Notes under the pieces: model-generated
What the model saw: the letters and a program-made list of their open reading frames with translations, nothing else
The model's database searches: none
What the model was told of the DNA's origin: nothing
Assembly: GCF_050916235.1 (NCBI RefSeq)
Contig: NZ_CP104854.1
Coordinates: 3,968,001-4,032,000 of the forward strand
Origin: Maridesulfovibrio sp050916235
Lineage (GTDB): Bacteria; Desulfobacterota; Desulfovibrionia; Desulfovibrionales; Desulfovibrionaceae
Reading direction: 5' to 3'
Length of the DNA stretch: 64,000 nt
Program-made: the position numbers and the translations under genes
Shown: one piece after another, positions 18,423 through 26,184 of the stretch
Layout: each line of letters starts with the position of its first letter
Numbering within the stretch: the stretch's first letter is position 1

Positions 18423-19456
18423 TTCCACTTACGGGAATATTTCTTCTTTTTACCGTCCTTGCGCCGGGTTTTTTCGGCTATTTCCTCTCGATTTTTTTCG
18501 GCTTCTTCCTTCAGCTTCAGGTAGTTCTCCAGCCTTCGCGGATCAATTGATCCAGCCTCAAGACCTTCACGTACAGCGCATCCCGGTTCGCGGTTGTGGC
18601 TGCAGTCGGCAAAGCGGCACATTTCTTCGGCTCTGGCAACTTCATGGAAAGTCTTGTTGATTCCGGACATGCAGTCGTGAAGCTGTAGTTCCCGTATCCC
18701 GGGCACATCCACAAGTATTGCCCCTGAAGGCATGACGTGCAGGGAACGGGTCGTAGTTGTATGGCGTCCTTTGCTGTCGCCTTCGCGGATGGCCCCGGTT
18801 TTCTTCTTTTCAGTACCGTTGACCGTATTGAGCAGGGTTGTTTTGCCGACTCCGGAAGATCCCAGAAGAACAACTGTTTCTCCCTGACGAAACCATTTGT
18901 GGAGGACTCTTACACTTTCCGTGTCTTTGCCGTTGATAGTCAGGATTTCAATGTCGGGGAAAAGTTCTTCTGCCTGCCTGCGGTATTCATCCGCTTCCCC
19001 TGTCAGGTCTTCTTTGGTCAGAACGAGCACGAATTCGATTCCGGCTTCCAGGGCCAGACAGATGTACCTTTCGATGCGATTAAGGTTGAACTCTTCGTTG
19101 CAGGACGAAACAATGAACAAGGTGTCAATATTCGCAGCGATGGGTTGAAGTTTTACTTCTTGCCCCGGTGCCATGCGTTGCAGCAGACTTGTCCGGTCCA
19201 GAACCCTTTCAGGTGTCATGGTTTCGCGGTCAAGCAGAAGCCAGTCACCGACAGTGGGTTGTTCGTTTAGGCTGCCCACACCTTTTTCAGCAATCTGAAG
19301 CAAATGTTCTTCATGGCCTGTATTAACAACAACATGGCCACGGTGAGTGATGGTTACCCTTGCTGGGATCAGATGTTTTATATCTTTGCTGGATAACTGT
19401 TTTTCAAAGACTTCTTTCCAGCCCAGTTCGGCAAGTGAAAATTTAGTGGAGGTCAA
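18416..19456 (-). CDS. rsgA: Ribosome biogenesis GTPase RsgA
   Basis: Circularly permuted GTPase that checks late 30S subunit maturation. An N-terminal OB fold precedes the permuted G motifs: G4-like VLTKEDL comes first, then G1 GSSGVGKT and G3 DVPG. A C-terminal zinc finger (CRFADCSHNREPGC) and a very basic tail follow. The open frame extends to GTG 19519, which has no ribosome binding site. I prefer TTG 19456, which follows AGAGGA and starts close to the LAELGW segment where I expect relatives to start. The length is then about 346 residues. Confidence 0.93.
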   Translation of the reverse strand: MTSTKFSLAELGWKEVFEKQLSSKDIKHLIPARVTITHRGHVVVNTGHEEHLLQIAEKGVGSLNEQPTVGDWLLLDRETMTPERVLDRTSLLQRMAPGQEVKLQPIAANIDTLFIVSSCNEEFNLNRIERYICLALEAGIEFVLVLTKEDLTGEADEYRRQAEELFPDIEILTINGKDTESVRVLHKWFRQGETVVLLGSSGVGKTTLLNTVNGTEKKKTGAIREGDSKGRHTTTTRSLHVMPSGAILVDVPGIRELQLHDCMSGINKTFHEVARAEEMCRFADCSHNREPGCAVREGLEAGSIDPRRLENYLKLKEEAEKNREEIAEKTRRKDGKKKKYSRKWKK

Positions 19457-19694
19457 AGAATCCTCTGTTTCTGACAGGTTAAAAAAATGGTTGAAGCATA
19501 AATTTTTAATATACGTCACAAACAGATAACAGGCAAGTTTGCTGAAGCGTGTGAAAACGGTAGTCGGTTTAAGCTGAATTCTTTTGTTTTGTCAGTCCGG
19601 GGCGTGTTGTGCTTTCAATATATTTGTGTGTGTGCTATGTTTGAGGTGAAAAATACCGGTTGGCTTTGATAATAAATTGAACATCGGGGGCGAC

Positions 19695-20660
19695 ATGAGC
19701 AGTGAAGTACGTGAGCTGATCAAAAAGTTTCTGCCTGATTACAGTATATCTCGGTTTGGGAGTGTTTATACCGATACAACCGAGTTCATGAATATGGATT
19801 ACGGGGATTTGATCAAGGTTGGCGACGAGCATTTTCTGGTATTGAAGAATGAACAGGAAAGACGTTTCGGCCTCGCTGATCCAAAGTACTGGGTTAAAAG
19901 ATGTCGGCATCTTGAAACCAATGAGCCGAAGATTATCAAGCTGGTGTTTTACGAAAAGTTTCCCATGAATATCGGCCCGTTCAAGATTCAGTGTTTCAGA
20001 AGTCCCCGCAAGGAGGCAAGGATACTTGATCTTGTCCGTGGGGACATGAGGTTCATGCAGGGGTATTCAAACGACGACATCGTTGGGAACAATGTGAGGG
20101 TTCTTGACGTTATCCGCGGTAAGCGCCTTGATGTTGTGGTTCATGATATTCCGGTGGATCATCGGACATACTTTTATGAGTATTTCCCGGACATATTTGA
20201 GAAATATATTGATTCCTGTGCTGCAATAAAGTTTTTGCATGACAACGATGAAAAGCACGGAGATGTCCGCCGTGACCATTTGTGGGTGGAAAGTGAAACT
20301 GGAAATTACCGCTGGATTGATTTCGATTATGCTTTTGATCTTTATGAGAATCCTTTCGGACTCGATATTTTCGGGTTGGGAAGTATTCTCATTTATCTTG
20401 CGGGAAAAGCCAACCTCACGCCGCAGACACTGCGTGAGCATGGGGTAGATCCGGCTGTACTTTCAGTTATCGGGGCTGGTGACTACTCGGTTGTCATTGG
20501 AAACAGGGTGGTGAATCTGCGAAAAATTTATGAATATATACCATCTTCTTTAAATAATATTCTGATGCATTTTTCATCATCAAGTTCTGTTTTTTACGAA
20601 TCCGTTGATGAGCTAATGGTGGATATGAATAAGTGTCTTAAGGAGATTAGGGGACTCTAG
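19695..20660 (+). CDS. Atypical protein kinase-like protein
   Basis: 321 residues with a divergent protein-kinase fold. A beta-3-like lysine is seen in PKIIKLVFYE, an alpha-C-like glutamate in RKEARILDLV, a catalytic-loop motif HGDVRRDH (188-195) and a DFG-like DFD (209-211). The usual catalytic-loop Asn is replaced by His195, so activity is uncertain. There is no membrane segment or signal peptide. I chose ATG 19695, placed five bases after GGGGG. It is followed by a universal stress protein gene 34 bases on, so a signalling role is likely. No substrate can be named. Aminoglycoside-phosphotransferase-like or lipopolysaccharide-kinase-like families are alternatives. Confidence 0.65.
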   Translation: MSSEVRELIKKFLPDYSISRFGSVYTDTTEFMNMDYGDLIKVGDEHFLVLKNEQERRFGLADPKYWVKRCRHLETNEPKIIKLVFYEKFPMNIGPFKIQCFRSPRKEARILDLVRGDMRFMQGYSNDDIVGNNVRVLDVIRGKRLDVVVHDIPVDHRTYFYEYFPDIFEKYIDSCAAIKFLHDNDEKHGDVRRDHLWVESETGNYRWIDFDYAFDLYENPFGLDIFGLGSILIYLAGKANLTPQTLREHGVDPAVLSVIGAGDYSVVIGNRVVNLRKIYEYIPSSLNNILMHFSSSSSVFYESVDELMVDMNKCLKEIRGL

Positions 20661-20694
20661 TCTGGGTGTTTATTACAACGAGGAGGTTAGCACA

Positions 20695-21183
20695 ATGGAA
20701 TGTATGAAGGTGCTGATTGCTTTTGACGGTTCAGATAACTCATTCAAGGCTGTTGAATACGTTGGTGAAATAGCACGGAATTGTTCTGGGAGCGAAATTT
20801 GTCTTCTTTATGTGGAAAGGTTACCGGATAAGGATCTGTTTCCTGATGATGAATCATGGAAAAATAAATGTGGAGATACTGAGCGGGATATTCGGCAGAA
20901 GCTTGAAGAAGCTCGCGATAAGCTTGTGGATATGGGTGTTCCGCAGGAAGAGATTTCCGTGGAATATTTTGCCAGCTGCAAATCGCCTTTTCATGATAAG
21001 GATATCTGTTCTACCGGGCGCAGTATAGGAATGGATATTCTGAGGATCAGGGAGGAACGTGGTTTCGGGACGATTGTTATCGGCCGGCGCGGTGTGAGCA
21101 AAGCCGAAGAATTTCTGTTCGGTTCGGTCTCAACCAAGGTTGTCCAGTCAGCTGTGGATTGTACTGTTTGGGTTGTGAGTTAG
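20695..21183 (+). CDS. Universal stress protein (UspA family)
   Basis: 162-residue cytoplasmic protein of the Usp fold. It starts MECMKVLIAFDGSDNS and ends with the ATP-binding-type loop VIGRRGVSKAEEFLFGSVSTKVVQSA, which fits the G-2x-G-9x-G(S/T) pattern of ATP-binding Usp proteins. It contains an insertion (about 45-85) rich in charged residues. A strong GAGGAGG ribosome binding site precedes it. It lies between the kinase-like gene and the periplasmic binding protein. Members respond to starvation, redox or energy stress; the specific role here is unknown. Confidence 0.88.
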   Translation: MECMKVLIAFDGSDNSFKAVEYVGEIARNCSGSEICLLYVERLPDKDLFPDDESWKNKCGDTERDIRQKLEEARDKLVDMGVPQEEISVEYFASCKSPFHDKDICSTGRSIGMDILRIREERGFGTIVIGRRGVSKAEEFLFGSVSTKVVQSAVDCTVWVVS

Positions 21184-21206
21184 TAAGGAAAAAGAAGAAG
21201 GTAACC

Positions 21207-22193
21207 ATGCCCCGATATGCGCTTCTTGTTCTCACGATGATTCTTTTGGCTGTGCCTTCCGTTGCACATGCATCCTTCAGGGTGTTACTGGTTGAAAGTT
21301 ATCATTCCGAATACTTGTGGGATAAGGAAATGATTTCCGGACTTGAGTCTGTGCTGAAAAATGAAGCTGAATTAGTAACTTTTCAAATGGATACCAAGCG
21401 TACTCCTGAAGAAAAATATACGGAACAGGCTGAGCTGGCATGGAACAGGTATCTTGAGGTAAAACCTGCTGTTGTTGTTTTGTCCGACGATAACGCCCTC
21501 AAATATCTGGGACCAAAGTTTATGGGGACCGAGACTCCGGTGGTATACATGGGGGTGAATGAAAATCCCAGAAATTATATCACGCTAAATAAAAATATTA
21601 CCGGCGTTCTGGAGCGCCCATTATATAAGCGCACAATCAAATATATAAAAGAACTGCTACAAGTAAATAAGGATGGAAAAATTCTTATATTACTTGATGA
21701 GAGTACGACAACAACTGCATTCAAAAAGTCTGTGTTCTATAGTCATGACAGCATGGAAATCAGCGGGGTGACGACTGACATCAAACTGATTTCAAGTTAC
21801 AGCGAATGGAAAAAGACGGTTCTTGATTCGGTGAAGACCGGATATAAGGCCATTGTCATCGGATTGTACCATCGTGTTTTTGAAGACGGCAAATATATCG
21901 ACAGCGAGGAGGTTTTGGACTGGACCTCAGCCAATACTCCTGTCCCGTTGTTTGCCTTCTGGAGAATGAGTGTGGGAAAAGAAAAGGCCATTGGTGGAAT
22001 GGTTATCAGCGGGGAAGAGCAGGGGGCAGCGGCAGGGCGTCTGGTCCTCAAGATTCTCCATGGAACACCGGTTCAAAGTCTGCGGCCTGTTATTCCGGAG
22101 CAGGGGCGTTTTGTCTTCAGCAAGTCTGAGCTTGAACGGTGGCGAATCCGGCTTCCTTACAAGATCAGACAGCAGAGTGAGTTTGTTCCGTGA
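21207..22193 (+). CDS. Periplasmic ABC-type substrate-binding-like protein
   Basis: 328 residues. The signal peptide MPRYALLVLTMILLAVPSVAHA is followed by a two-lobed binding-protein fold of the ABC_sub_bind (PF04392) kind, starting FRVLLVESYHSEYLWDKEM. The family includes free periplasmic proteins and the sensor parts of histidine kinases. No ABC permease or ATPase gene is nearby, so it may act as a sensor rather than in uptake. I chose ATG 21207, with GAAGGT upstream, over an in-frame ATG at 21159 that overlaps the Usp gene and lacks a signal peptide. It ends the kinase-Usp cluster; a hairpin follows. Confidence 0.72.
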   Translation: MPRYALLVLTMILLAVPSVAHASFRVLLVESYHSEYLWDKEMISGLESVLKNEAELVTFQMDTKRTPEEKYTEQAELAWNRYLEVKPAVVVLSDDNALKYLGPKFMGTETPVVYMGVNENPRNYITLNKNITGVLERPLYKRTIKYIKELLQVNKDGKILILLDESTTTTAFKKSVFYSHDSMEISGVTTDIKLISSYSEWKKTVLDSVKTGYKAIVIGLYHRVFEDGKYIDSEEVLDWTSANTPVPLFAFWRMSVGKEKAIGGMVISGEEQGAAAGRLVLKILHGTPVQSLRPVIPEQGRFVFSKSELERWRIRLPYKIRQQSEFVP

Positions 22194-22226
22194 TTTCTGC
22201 TGGTCTTTGTATGTTTTCTAGTGGCG

Positions 22227-22255
22227 GGGCAGGAAGACAGCTCCTGCCCTTCTTA
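22227..22255 (+). terminator. Terminator after the kinase-Usp-binding protein cluster
   Basis: GGGCAGGA pairs with TCCTGCCC across a 7-base loop, followed by TTCTTAATCTT. Moderate strength because the T run is interrupted. Confidence 0.6.
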
Positions 22256-22288
22256 ATCTTACGATTGTGTTACATCCTGAATGTGTCC

Positions 22289-22317
22289 TTGACTCAAGGA
22301 TTTTGCTGAAATATTGA
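22289..22317 (+). promoter_or_regulatory. Candidate promoter for arsC
   Basis: TTGACT (22289-22294), 17-base spacer, TATTGA (22312-22317). The -35 is good and the -10 is weak (3 of 6). It lies about 70 bases upstream of the arsC start. Confidence 0.35.
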
Positions 22318-22384
22318 TTTTTCCGTTTGGCAAAGTATGCAAGTACTTAGTGTATGAACTATGTAATGCCTTTACGGATTTTAT

Positions 22385-22828
22385 ATGAGTGATAAGCTGA
22401 ATTTATTGTTTTTATGTACAGGAAATTCCTGTCGCAGCCAGATGGCTGAAGGGTGGACCCGGCATTTGAAAGGAGATCTGATCAATGTATATTCTGCCGG
22501 GATAGAGACTCACGGGCTTAACCCCAATGCTGTAAAAGTTATGTCTGAGGCGGGTGTTGATATTTCAGGACACTCCTCAACTCATATAGATGAGTTCCGA
22601 GATGTTCCAATTGATATAGTTGTGACCGTCTGTGATCATGCACATGAAACATGTCCATTTTTCCCCGGAGGATGCAAAGTTATTCACGTCGGGTTTGATG
22701 ATCCCCCGCGGATGGCCAGAGAGATGGCGGAAGCAGGAGCGTCTGAGGAAGAACAGCTTGGTTGCTACCGAAAAGTTCGTGACCAGATCAGAGATTTTGT
22801 CGAGAGTTTGCCGGAAGGCCTTGTTTAA
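22385..22828 (+). CDS. arsC: Thioredoxin-dependent arsenate reductase ArsC (LMW-PTP fold)
   Basis: Reduces arsenate to arsenite with electrons from thioredoxin. 147 residues with the phosphatase-like P-loop CTGNSCRSQMAEG (Cys11, Cys16) and the redox pair in VCDHAHETC (Cys83, Cys90). This is the arrangement of the gram-positive-type ArsC and argues for an arsenate reductase rather than a plain tyrosine phosphatase. No arsenite pump or ArsR gene is adjacent, which is unusual. It ends in its own terminator. Confidence 0.88.
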   Translation: MSDKLNLLFLCTGNSCRSQMAEGWTRHLKGDLINVYSAGIETHGLNPNAVKVMSEAGVDISGHSSTHIDEFRDVPIDIVVTVCDHAHETCPFFPGGCKVIHVGFDDPPRMAREMAEAGASEEEQLGCYRKVRDQIRDFVESLPEGLV

Positions 22829-22845
22829 TAAATTTTCAAGGTATT

Positions 22846-22882
22846 AAGCCGGAATCGCATTTGCGGTTCCGGCTTTTTTTGT
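22846..22882 (+). terminator. arsC terminator
   Basis: 13-bp stem (AAGCCGGAATCGC with its complement, one G-T wobble) and a 4-base loop, followed by a long T run. Confidence 0.93.
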
Positions 22883-23054
22883 TTTAGGCTTACATGTCTG
22901 ACGAGGTCTCGGCAAAGCGCGTTATTGTTGATCGTAATTATTGTATTTTTTCGACATAAGAAAAATATGCTGTATTTTTTGTTCAACTCGTAATATTAAT
23001 GGGTCTAGGTTGTGTTTTACGGGTGATAACAGAGAAAGGGTATAGGTGTTTATT

Positions 23055-24266
23055 ATGGAGTCGTTAAGGGAGCTATATAGAATCGGGGTCGGGCCTTCAT
23101 CAAGCCATACAATGGGACCCAAATTTGCTGCAGAAAAATTTCTTAAAAAAAATCCTGATGCGCCGAGTTTTAGGGTAACCCTGTTTGAAAGCCTTGCTGC
23201 TACCGGCAAAGGGCATTTGACTGACTGGGCTGTGCTGAGTGTTCTTGGAGAAGAACGCACTGAGCTTATCTGGAAGGCGGAAGAGAAGATGCCTGAGCAT
23301 CCCAACGGCATGTATTTCGAGGCCCTGGATGCAGATGGCGGGATTTCCGATTCATGGAAGGTATACAGTGTCGGCGGAGGTGCCATTCGTGAAGAAGGAG
23401 CACCTGCCTTGAGTGCCGGTGTTGTTTATTCTCTCAGCACAATTGCTGACATTATGGCTCACTGTGAAGAGAAGGGCATTACTTACTGGGAGTATGTTGT
23501 TAAGTGCGAGGGTTCTGAAATATGGGATTTCCTGCGTGAAATATGGCAGGTCATGGATGCGTCCCTTGAGCGTGGACTTGATGCAGAAGGTGTCCTGCCC
23601 GGGTCCATAGGATTGCGCCGTCAGGCCAAATCATATTACCGCCGTACCCGTCTTGCCGGGGCTGATATGCAGTTTACCGGCATGACCACTGCGTATGCCC
23701 TTGCCGTATCGGAAGAAAATGCAGCAGGAGGAAAAATCGTTACAGCCCCCACTTGCGGGTCTTGTGGTATTGTTCCTGCCGTTCTTAAATATCTTCAGAG
23801 AATACATGACCTCAAGGAAAACGACATAATCCGCGCTCTGGCCACTGCCGGTCTTTTTGGAAATGTGATCAAGACCAATGCCTCAATTTCAGGTGCAGAA
23901 GTGGGCTGTCAGGGCGAGGTCGGGTCAGCATGTGCCATGGCATCAGCAGCGGCAACCCAGCTTATGGGCGGAACCCTGCGGCAGATTGAGTATGCTGCGG
24001 AGATGGGCCTTGAACATCATCTTGGCCTTACCTGTGATCCTGTGGACGGTCTGGTGCAGATTCCCTGCATTGAGCGTAATGCCTGCGCCGCGACCAGAGC
24101 CCTAGCCCGTGCACAGATGTCCATCCTGTCGGATGGAACCCATCGCATTCCTTTTGATGAGGTTGTGGCGGTAATGCGCGAAACCGGTCATGACCTCCCC
24201 AGCCTTTACCGTGAGACATCTGGGGGTGGGCTGGCAAAGGCATATAACTCCCGGTGCAAGAGATAG
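23055..24266 (+). CDS. sdaA: L-serine ammonia-lyase (iron-sulfur, single chain)
   Basis: Deaminates L-serine to pyruvate and ammonia using a [4Fe-4S] cluster. 403 residues fuse the beta-like N-terminal part, with GVGPSSSHTMGP, to the alpha-like catalytic part. The latter contains APTCGSCGIVPAV, LTCDPVDGLVQIPC and IERNACAA, which supply the cluster cysteines. I chose ATG 23055 over GTG 23046 because MESLRELYRIG matches the usual N-terminus. Single gene bounded by terminators. Provides pyruvate from serine, which many Desulfovibrio can use. Confidence 0.95.
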   Translation: MESLRELYRIGVGPSSSHTMGPKFAAEKFLKKNPDAPSFRVTLFESLAATGKGHLTDWAVLSVLGEERTELIWKAEEKMPEHPNGMYFEALDADGGISDSWKVYSVGGGAIREEGAPALSAGVVYSLSTIADIMAHCEEKGITYWEYVVKCEGSEIWDFLREIWQVMDASLERGLDAEGVLPGSIGLRRQAKSYYRRTRLAGADMQFTGMTTAYALAVSEENAAGGKIVTAPTCGSCGIVPAVLKYLQRIHDLKENDIIRALATAGLFGNVIKTNASISGAEVGCQGEVGSACAMASAAATQLMGGTLRQIEYAAEMGLEHHLGLTCDPVDGLVQIPCIERNACAATRALARAQMSILSDGTHRIPFDEVVAVMRETGHDLPSLYRETSGGGLAKAYNSRCKR

Positions 24267-24301
24267 TTCTCCCGATTTGAATCAGGCATTTATTTAAACT
24301 T

Positions 24302-24342
24302 AAATTCCCCGGCTGGCTGCAAGCAGGCCTGCCGGGGAATTT
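24302..24342. terminator. Bidirectional terminator sdaA / DUF190
   Basis: AAATTCCCCGGC (24302-24313) and GCCGGGGAATTT (24331-24342) form a perfect 12-bp stem between convergent genes, with T-rich sequence on the plus side. Confidence 0.88.
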
Positions 24343-24348
24343 CTTTTA

Positions 24349-24693
24349 TTATTTCTGCCCTTTGTTATGGATATGCAGGATAACTTCGACTTCGTCAGTG
24401 GTAACCAAACCTTCGGTCATGTTCTCTTTCAGAAATTCCTTGAATTTTTCTATCTTATCAGCGCGGTCAACAATTTCGATGATAAGTGGCAGGTCTTCGG
24501 ACAGTCTCAGTATGGAGGTTGTACGAACCTGGCTGTTTTCGCCATAGCCCATTACTCCGCGGTATACCGAAGCTCCGGCTAGACCTTGGTGGCGTGCTTC
24601 TTCCACGATTACTTCATATAGCGGTCTGTGCCTGATGCGGTTTTCTTCACCAGTATATATTTTGAGTCTTACGGCTTTTTCAGGTAGGGTCAT
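24349..24693 (-). CDS. DUF190 family PII-like protein
   Basis: 114-residue protein of the DUF190 family, which has a ferredoxin-like fold similar to PII signal proteins. Typical motifs are RLKIYTGEE, RHRPLYEVIVEEARHQGLAGASVYRGVMGYG and LPLIIEIVDRADKI. I chose ATG 24693 with GGAG at 24700-24703. The open frame extends upstream into crcB. It follows crcB by 26 bases on the same strand, a frequent pairing in bacteria, so a role connected with fluoride export or ion homeostasis is inferred. No direct function is established. Confidence 0.85.
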   Translation of the reverse strand: MTLPEKAVRLKIYTGEENRIRHRPLYEVIVEEARHQGLAGASVYRGVMGYGENSQVRTTSILRLSEDLPLIIEIVDRADKIEKFKEFLKENMTEGLVTTDEVEVILHIHNKGQK

Positions 24694-24719
24694 ATTATAC
24701 TCCATTGCTTTCAGATGGA

Positions 24720-25100
24720 TCAGGCTACTATAAGGCGGCCAAGCGCCAGACCTGCTATTACGCAAACAAATCCGAGTGCGGTCTGTCCGCCAACATTAAG
24801 GGCAGCCATGGGCCAGTTGCCGGATTTCAGCAGTGTTGTGGTTTCAAACATATATGTGGAAAAGGTTGTAAATGCCCCCATGAATCCGGTAAGAATCATG
24901 AGACGCATTTCCGGGGGGAGTCCCAGCCTGTCTTCAAACAGACCGGTAACAAGGCCGAAAAGCAGGCATCCCATCATATTGACCGCACATGTCCCTGCCG
25001 GGAATGGGGAGTCTACCATTTTTTGAACGGCACCAGAAACCAGATACCGGCAGAGTGTTCCTGTGGCTCCTCCGGCCGCGATGTAAAAATATTTCTGCAT
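24720..25100 (-). CDS. crcB: Fluoride exporter CrcB/Fluc
   Basis: Small dual-topology fluoride channel of the inner membrane. 126 residues with four hydrophobic segments and the signatures GGATGTLCRYLVSG, NMMGCLLFGLVTG and GFMGAFTTFSTYMFE. I chose ATG 25100 with AAGGA upstream. The longer frame to 25229 would run into the divergent CYTH gene. Only 67 bases separate it from that gene and I see no fluoride riboswitch there. Confidence 0.93.
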   Translation of the reverse strand: MQKYFYIAAGGATGTLCRYLVSGAVQKMVDSPFPAGTCAVNMMGCLLFGLVTGLFEDRLGLPPEMRLMILTGFMGAFTTFSTYMFETTTLLKSGNWPMAALNVGGQTALGFVCVIAGLALGRLIVA

Positions 25101-25167
25101 TTTTTTAATCCTTTTATGTAGATCATTTAAATTACGGTACCACTTCAACTCAAGAGAGAAAAGATAA

Positions 25168-25743
25168 ATGGCGCTTGAAACCGAGCTGAAATATGTGAAT
25201 GCAGACCTGGACGGATGCAGGGAAATCATGGACAGGCAGGGTGGACATAAGCTTTCCCGGCATTATGAAAGGAACTTGGTTCTTGATGATCCGGGGCGGA
25301 CTTTGTTCAAAAGGTCTGCTCTGTTGCGTGTCCGTCAGGCAGACAGGGTAACTATGACCGTGAAGCGGATTCCAGCCCTGGTCAGCGAAGGTAAGGCTAA
25401 GGTTTATGTGGAGCATGAAACGGAAGTTTCAAGTTTCGACGAAACAGTGGCTGCTTTGCAGGTGCTTGGATACCATCCTGTATTCAAATATGAAAAGATC
25501 CGTGAGGAATGGGAATTTAAGGGGTGTCATGTCTGTCTGGACCTCCTTCCGTTCGGCCCGTTTATTGAAATAGAGGGTAGTGAGGACAAAATATTGTCCT
25601 GTGCTGCATCGCTCGGGTTGGCCGAAAAGGATTCCTGCAAGAAGACTTATCACGAGTTGAACCGGGAATTCAGACTGGTTAATGGATTACCCGCAGATGA
25701 AAATTTTGTTTTCAGGCCTGAGGAAGCTAAAGCTCTACTTTAA
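25168..25743 (+). CDS. CYTH domain protein (class IV adenylate cyclase-like)
   Basis: 191 residues of the CYTH triphosphate-tunnel fold. It begins with the diagnostic ExExK motif (Glu4, Glu6, Lys8). Conserved basic and acidic strands include RSALLRVRQADRVTMTVKR, VEHETEV and GPFIEIEG. Family members act on triphosphates, as class IV adenylate cyclases (CyaB), thiamine triphosphatases or inorganic triphosphatases. The sequence does not decide among them. It is interesting that cNMP-binding-domain proteins occur at 42.6-45 kb, but there is no direct link. Divergent from crcB. Confidence 0.85.
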   Translation: MALETELKYVNADLDGCREIMDRQGGHKLSRHYERNLVLDDPGRTLFKRSALLRVRQADRVTMTVKRIPALVSEGKAKVYVEHETEVSSFDETVAALQVLGYHPVFKYEKIREEWEFKGCHVCLDLLPFGPFIEIEGSEDKILSCAASLGLAEKDSCKKTYHELNREFRLVNGLPADENFVFRPEEAKALL

Positions 25744-25874
25744 AAAGAATTGTAGTGTTGGGCTATTTAGAGAAAGTCTAAGCTTAAAAACAGGCAATTC
25801 TTCCTCGACAGGTGGGTAAATTGTACTTATTCTTTAATAAAATCAAACTGTAAATAATAAACAAAATTTAAAAA

Positions 25875-26183
25875 ATGCCTGAATATAAAGAAGAATTTGA
25901 ATCTGATGTCCTGCTGGAGGATAAGCTTAAAGAACCCCGGAAGTTTCGTGTTCTCCTCCATAATGATGATTATACTTCCATGGAGTTCGTTGTAGCCATA
26001 CTGATGCAGGTTTTCAGAAAAACTGAAGAGGAATCCACGGCTATTATGCTCAAGGTCCACAATGAGGGGGTCGGAGTGTGTGGAGTTTATACGGCAGAAG
26101 TTGCTGAAACACGCGTTGAAATGGTCAGGCAGCTTGCAAAGCAGGCAGGCTATCCGCTGAAATGCACAATCGAAGAGGTCTAG
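25875..26183 (+). CDS. clpS: ATP-dependent Clp protease adaptor ClpS
   Basis: N-recognin that delivers proteins with destabilising N-terminal residues to ClpAP. 102 residues with the family core RVLLHNDDYTSMEFVVAIL and the C-terminal KVHNEGVGVCGVYTAEVAE. The leader is extremely AT-rich and shows no Shine-Dalgarno sequence, so initiation may depend on unstructured mRNA. One base separates it from clpA. Together with clpA and aat it makes a complete N-degron set. Confidence 0.95.
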   Translation: MPEYKEEFESDVLLEDKLKEPRKFRVLLHNDDYTSMEFVVAILMQVFRKTEEESTAIMLKVHNEGVGVCGVYTAEVAETRVEMVRQLAKQAGYPLKCTIEEV

Positions 26184-26184
26184 T

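Noticed and set aside
25101..25167. Fluoride riboswitch upstream of crcB
   Set aside because: Only 67 bases lie between the divergent starts and no conserved riboswitch core is seen.
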